A DNA stretch of 64,000 nt from contig NZ_VUOB01000033.1 in the NCBI RefSeq assembly GCF_008386585.1, positions 9,741-73,740 on the forward strand, in the 5' to 3' direction. Position 1 is the stretch's first letter; every line of letters starts with the position of its first letter. A model generated the notes under the pieces. It was not told the origin of the DNA. It did no database searches and saw only the letters and a list, made by a program, of their open reading frames with translations. Made by a program: the position numbers and the translations under genes. Positions 61,766 through 64,000 of this stretch are shown here, in pieces. Source of the DNA: Solihabitans fulvus (GTDB lineage Bacteria > Actinomycetota > Actinomycetes > Mycobacteriales > Pseudonocardiaceae).

Positions 61766-62182
61766 CGCGTGGCCGACTGCCGTGCGCGCGTGGCCGTCCG
61801 CCGCCCGCGCGGACCCGGCCATCGTCCGCGCGCGGGCGACTGCCGTGCGCCTGGCCGACCGCCGTGCCCGCGTAGCCGACCGCCCTCCACTCGTGGCTGG
61901 CTGCCGCCTACTCGTGGCCGACCGCCGTGCGCGCATGGCTGGCTGCCAGGTGCGCGGAGCTGACTGCCGCGTGCTCGTGGTCGACCGCATCCACTCGCGG
62001 CCGGCTGCCGCCCACTCGCGGCCGACCGCCGTGCCCGCGTGGCTGGCTGCCGTGCGCGCGGAGCTGACTGCCGTGGGCTCGTGGACGACTGCCGTCCGCA
62101 ATTTGGCGACCGCCGCGCGCACGTGGCTGGCTGCCGTGCCCGCGTAGCCGACTGCCGTCCACTCGTGGCCGACCGCCGCACG
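61766..62182. repeat. 21-bp minisatellite, about 20 units
   Basis: I can divide 61766-62182 into 20 adjacent units, 18 of exactly 21 bases and two shorter (19 bases at 61850, 20 at 61974). The consensus is close to CGCGTGGCCGACTGCCGTGC. Unit variants with GGCCGAC and GGCTGGC alternate in places, which suggests duplication of two-unit blocks. The indels shift all frames, so it is not a continuous coding repeat, although long open frames arise because 21 is a multiple of three. Confidence 0.8.
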
Positions 62183-62184
62183 CA

Positions 62185-62247
62185 CTCACCCGGCTCACCC
62201 GGCTCACCCGGCTCACCCGGCTCACCCGGCTCACCCGGCTCGCCGGC
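62185..62247. repeat. 9-bp tandem repeat CTCACCCGG, six perfect units
   Basis: Six perfect copies of CTCACCCGG (62185-62238) and one degenerate copy follow the 21-bp minisatellite directly and end 16 bases before the stop of the convergent Rv3235-family gene. Unit number is likely to vary by slippage. Confidence 0.8.
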
Positions 62248-62262
62248 CCCGTCGGGCCCGGC

Positions 62263-62718
62263 CTACCCATCACCCACGATCGCGAACTCGGTGCAGATCC
62301 ACCTCGTGCCGCGTTGTTCGGCGCGGGCCGCCAGCGCTCTGATGCGCCTGCCTCGGCCTGCCGTGCCCGCCAGCTCGACCACGCCCGGCGCAGGATGGCA
62401 GGCGCGCACTCGGTGCAGCCGCCAGATCTGTCGATCCTCGGTCCGGACACAGTGGCCATGCCCGTGGCCGTGCACCTCGCGGCGGATCGCGTCGTGCACC
62501 GAGTCGGCCACCAGGCCCCTCAACTGGGGCATGGTGCGTCGGCCGTCCAGCGTCTCCAGCACGGCCGAGAGCAGGCGCCAGGCGATCGGGCCGGTGAGCG
62601 GGGGCGGGGCCTCGGGCTCGTCCGGTGGCAGCACAGTGACGAGGGTTGGGCGCGGGGCGGTGCGCGTGGGCCGGTGGTGGGTGGTCGGCGGCTCGTAGGT
62701 CCGCAGTGGTCGCAGCAT
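62263..62718 (-). CDS. Rv3235 family protein
   Basis: A 151-residue protein of the small Ala/Arg/Pro-rich family next to secA in actinomycetes. After a basic Pro/Thr-rich N-terminus (residues 1-45) comes a conserved helical part (WRLLSAVLETLDGRRTMPQLRGLV) and a strand-rich C-terminal part (VRACHPAPGVVELAGTAGRGRRIRALAARAEQRGTRWICTEFAIV). No signal peptide or membrane segment is visible. The ATG follows GAGGAG. It converges on secA across the minisatellite. Function is unknown. Confidence 0.75.
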   Translation of the reverse strand: MLRPLRTYEPPTTHHRPTRTAPRPTLVTVLPPDEPEAPPPLTGPIAWRLLSAVLETLDGRRTMPQLRGLVADSVHDAIRREVHGHGHGHCVRTEDRQIWRLHRVRACHPAPGVVELAGTAGRGRRIRALAARAEQRGTRWICTEFAIVGDG

Positions 62719-62846
62719 CGGTGGGCTCCTCGGTACGGCCGACCCGATCGGAGCCGGCTGGATACCGAGCGCGCCGCCCGCCCCACGCGTACCGATCTCA
62801 CCCCATCTAGTGATGCCTTGGCGGGGCGATGCCGTAGCTTTTTACC

Positions 62847-63257
62847 GTGCTGCGCGCCCTGATCATGGACTACGGCGGTGTGTTGACCGATCGCGGCGAC
62901 GAGGTCTCCGACGAGCCGCCGCTGTTCGGCGCGCTGCGGGCGGCCCGGCGGCACGGACTGCGCACGGCGCTGCTGTCCAATGCGGACGGTCGCGGAGCTC
63001 CCCGGCCGGCGTGGGCGGACCTGTTCGACGTGATGGTGCTGTCCGGCGAGACCGAGTTCGCCAAGCCGGACCGACAGATCTACCTGCTGACCGCCGATCG
63101 CCTCGGGCTTCACCCGGAAGAGTGTGTCTTCGTCGATGATCTGGCCGTGAACGTCCGGGGCGCCGCCGCCGCCGGCATGGTCGGCGTGCACCATCGGTCC
63201 GTCGAGATCACCCTCGAAGAGCTGGAAACACTATTCGCGGTACCCCTCAAAGGGTGA
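62847..63257 (+). CDS. HAD-IA family hydrolase (small, cap-less)
   Basis: A 136-residue HAD-superfamily phosphatase-like protein. Motif I is MDYGGVLT, with the second Asp replaced by Gly-Gly as in epoxide-hydrolase N-domain types; motif II LLSNADG; motif III Lys in EFAKPDRQIY; motif IV VFVDDLAVNVRGAAAAGM. It lacks the cap domain, so it may act on large or phosphoprotein substrates or be non-enzymatic. The GTG start has no strong ribosome site. It is divergent from the Rv3235-family gene and followed by a promoter for the next gene. Confidence 0.85.
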   Translation: MLRALIMDYGGVLTDRGDEVSDEPPLFGALRAARRHGLRTALLSNADGRGAPRPAWADLFDVMVLSGETEFAKPDRQIYLLTADRLGLHPEECVFVDDLAVNVRGAAAAGMVGVHHRSVEITLEELETLFAVPLKG

Positions 63258-63308
63258 TGAAGGGCGTTGTGCTGACCCCCTGCAATGACCTTTCACCTGC
63301 CCGGTGAA

Positions 63309-63337
63309 TTGCCGGTGAATCGATCACTACGTACGCT
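63309..63337 (+). promoter_or_regulatory. Sigma70-type promoter for the small secreted protein
   Basis: TTGCCG (63309-63314) and TACGCT (63332-63337) are 17 bases apart, about 35 bases before the ATG at 63373, giving a short leader. The -35 is good and the -10 moderate. Confidence 0.45.
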
Positions 63338-63372
63338 CGGTGACGCTGGTATTCGCAATAGAAGGGGTTTCC

Positions 63373-63723
63373 ATGCGAAAGCTTGTCGCCGGTGTCGCGG
63401 CTGCGCTGGCCGCTCCATTGTTCCTTTTCGCCAGCGGTACTGAGGCGTCCGCCGATCAGCAGAACTACCCTGTCTACCCGCCCGGCTATCCGCAGTGCGC
63501 ACCCTCGCAGTACCTGCTGTTCAACGGGGAGGGAGTCTCGATGACCTGCGGGTACGGGCCCACCCCGTACTACCGCGTCGTGGCGCGCTGCGTCTCCGGA
63601 CTGACCGAGTGGACGGCATATGGGAACCTCGCGTCGACCGGTTTTGGTCCTTCGTCGGCCGAATGCCGTGGAGTGCTGCTGGGCTCCGCGCGAATGATTG
63701 ACTACCACGTGGACTGGAGCTAA
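63373..63723 (+). CDS. Small secreted hypothetical protein
   Basis: A 116-residue exported protein. The N-terminal signal peptide (MRKLVAGVAAALAAPLFLFA, cleaved near ASADQQ) is followed by a mature part with four cysteines (PQCAPSQYLLF, SMTCGYGPTPYY, ARCVSGLTEW, AECRGVLLG) that could form two disulphides, and many aromatic residues. The ATG at 63373 follows GAAGGGG. A good promoter precedes it, so it is probably an independent gene. I recognise no family; size and cysteines resemble small secreted domains of actinomycetes. Confidence 0.7.
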   Translation: MRKLVAGVAAALAAPLFLFASGTEASADQQNYPVYPPGYPQCAPSQYLLFNGEGVSMTCGYGPTPYYRVVARCVSGLTEWTAYGNLASTGFGPSSAECRGVLLGSARMIDYHVDWS

Positions 63724-63857
63724 TTCCGTCGAATTCTCGGAGGCGGCCAGCGACTCGCGGTCGCTCCCGATGAGATTGGGTCAGGTCGATGCACGGGCCG
63801 GGTCCGTCACGCGGGGCGTGGCGTACCCGGCCTGGCTCGTGTCCGTGTTCTTTCGGG

Positions 63858-64000
63858 TCAGCGGGCGGTTCCCCTGCGCACGAGTTCGAAGCACAGCACG
63901 GCCGCGGCGCTGGCCACGTTCAGCGACTCGACGCCGGCCGACATCGGGATCGACACCCAGCCGCTGACGTGCTCGCGGACCGGGTCGGTGACGCCGGCGG
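63858..64000 (-). CDS. SpoU/TrmH family RNA methyltransferase, 3' part
   Basis: The window ends inside this minus-strand gene. The last 46 codons read VTDPVREHVSGWVSIPMSAG, then VESLNVASAAAVLCFELVRR and GTAR before a TGA at 63858-63860. The I-P-M-x-x-G-V-E-S-L-N-V motif is the C-terminal SAM-knot signature of SpoU methyltransferases that modify ribose 2'-OH in tRNA or rRNA. The rest of the gene and its start lie beyond the window. Confidence 0.85.
   Translation of the reverse strand, partial: AGVTDPVREHVSGWVSIPMSAGVESLNVASAAAVLCFELVRRGTAR

Noticed and set aside
61766..62247. CRISPR array
   Set aside because: Units are contiguous without spacers and no cas genes are near.

Overview
The window is high-GC actinomycete DNA (most third codon positions are G/C, with many GTG and a few TTG starts). 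Gene content and order point to the order Pseudonocardiales or a near relative of Mycobacteriales: F420 biosynthesis genes fbiA/fbiB, a WhiB regulator, MtrA-MtrB-LpqB, two LCP proteins, rmlB/rmlD/wbbL and mannose-donor genes. The order matches, as far as I remember it, the Mycobacterium tuberculosis Rv3235-Rv3274c region (secA1, hpf, comF, lpqB, mtrB, mtrA, tmk, ahcY, manA, TobH/SIS, pmmA, DUF3499, metallopeptidase, whiB2, fbiA, fbiB, manB, wbbL, rmlD, LCP, TIGR03089, fadE25). The taxonomic call is inference from protein reading, not from a database search.

Layout. 1-7.7 kb: an S9 peptidase with a DUF4097 protein, divergent from a hybrid IS30-HTH/MarR regulator across an operator-rich gap; an acyltransferase, a FadE25-like acyl-CoA dehydrogenase, small hypothetical genes and DoxX. 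7.7-24.3 kb: envelope assembly, with a TIGR03089 protein, two tandem LCP ligases, rmlB-rmlD (dTDP-rhamnose), two small paralogous ORFs, five glycosyltransferases, WbbL and a GDP-mannose pyrophosphorylase. 24.3-29.5 kb: an AlkA-like glycosylase, a Nudix hydrolase, fbiB-fbiA, an M50 protease and whiB2. 29.7-38.6 kb: a very large membrane GT2 protein, then metallopeptidase, DUF3499, phosphomannomutase, Trm112-like, TobH/SIS and manA. 38.7-45.3 kb: lineage-specific cargo (CDF transporter, APC permease, an orphan glutamate mutase L-type ATPase, an 826-residue membrane protein with a GHSQG hydrolase domain). 45.5-51.5 kb: ahcY, an HTH regulator divergent from a secreted papain-like (C70-type) protease and its membrane partner, tmk and a methyltransferase. 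51.7-61.7 kb: mtrA-mtrB-lpqB-comF, a small membrane protein, hpf and secA. 61.7-64 kb: a minisatellite, an Rv3235-family protein, a HAD phosphatase, a small secreted protein and the 3' end of a SpoU methyltransferase.

Much of the window can be read as one envelope-building neighbourhood. ManA, phosphomannomutase, the SIS/TobH protein and GDP-mannose pyrophosphorylase supply GDP-mannose. RmlB/RmlD supply dTDP-rhamnose for WbbL, which builds the rhamnosyl-GlcNAc linker. The LCP proteins attach the finished polymer to peptidoglycan. MtrAB-LpqB senses and regulates envelope and division state, and SecA exports the secreted components.

The most unusual signals are at DNA level: (i) two copies of a small CTAG-targeting MITE-like element, one of which sits in frame inside the giant glycosyltransferase gene; (ii) seven exact copies of a 13-bp palindrome that always encodes Ser-Thr-Val-Asp on the sense strand; (iii) a packed array of palindromes between an HTH regulator and a secreted protease; (iv) a 20-unit 21-bp minisatellite after secA; (v) a leader ORF plus hairpin before hpf; (vi) an array of GCAAC/GTTGC half-sites at the first divergent promoter.
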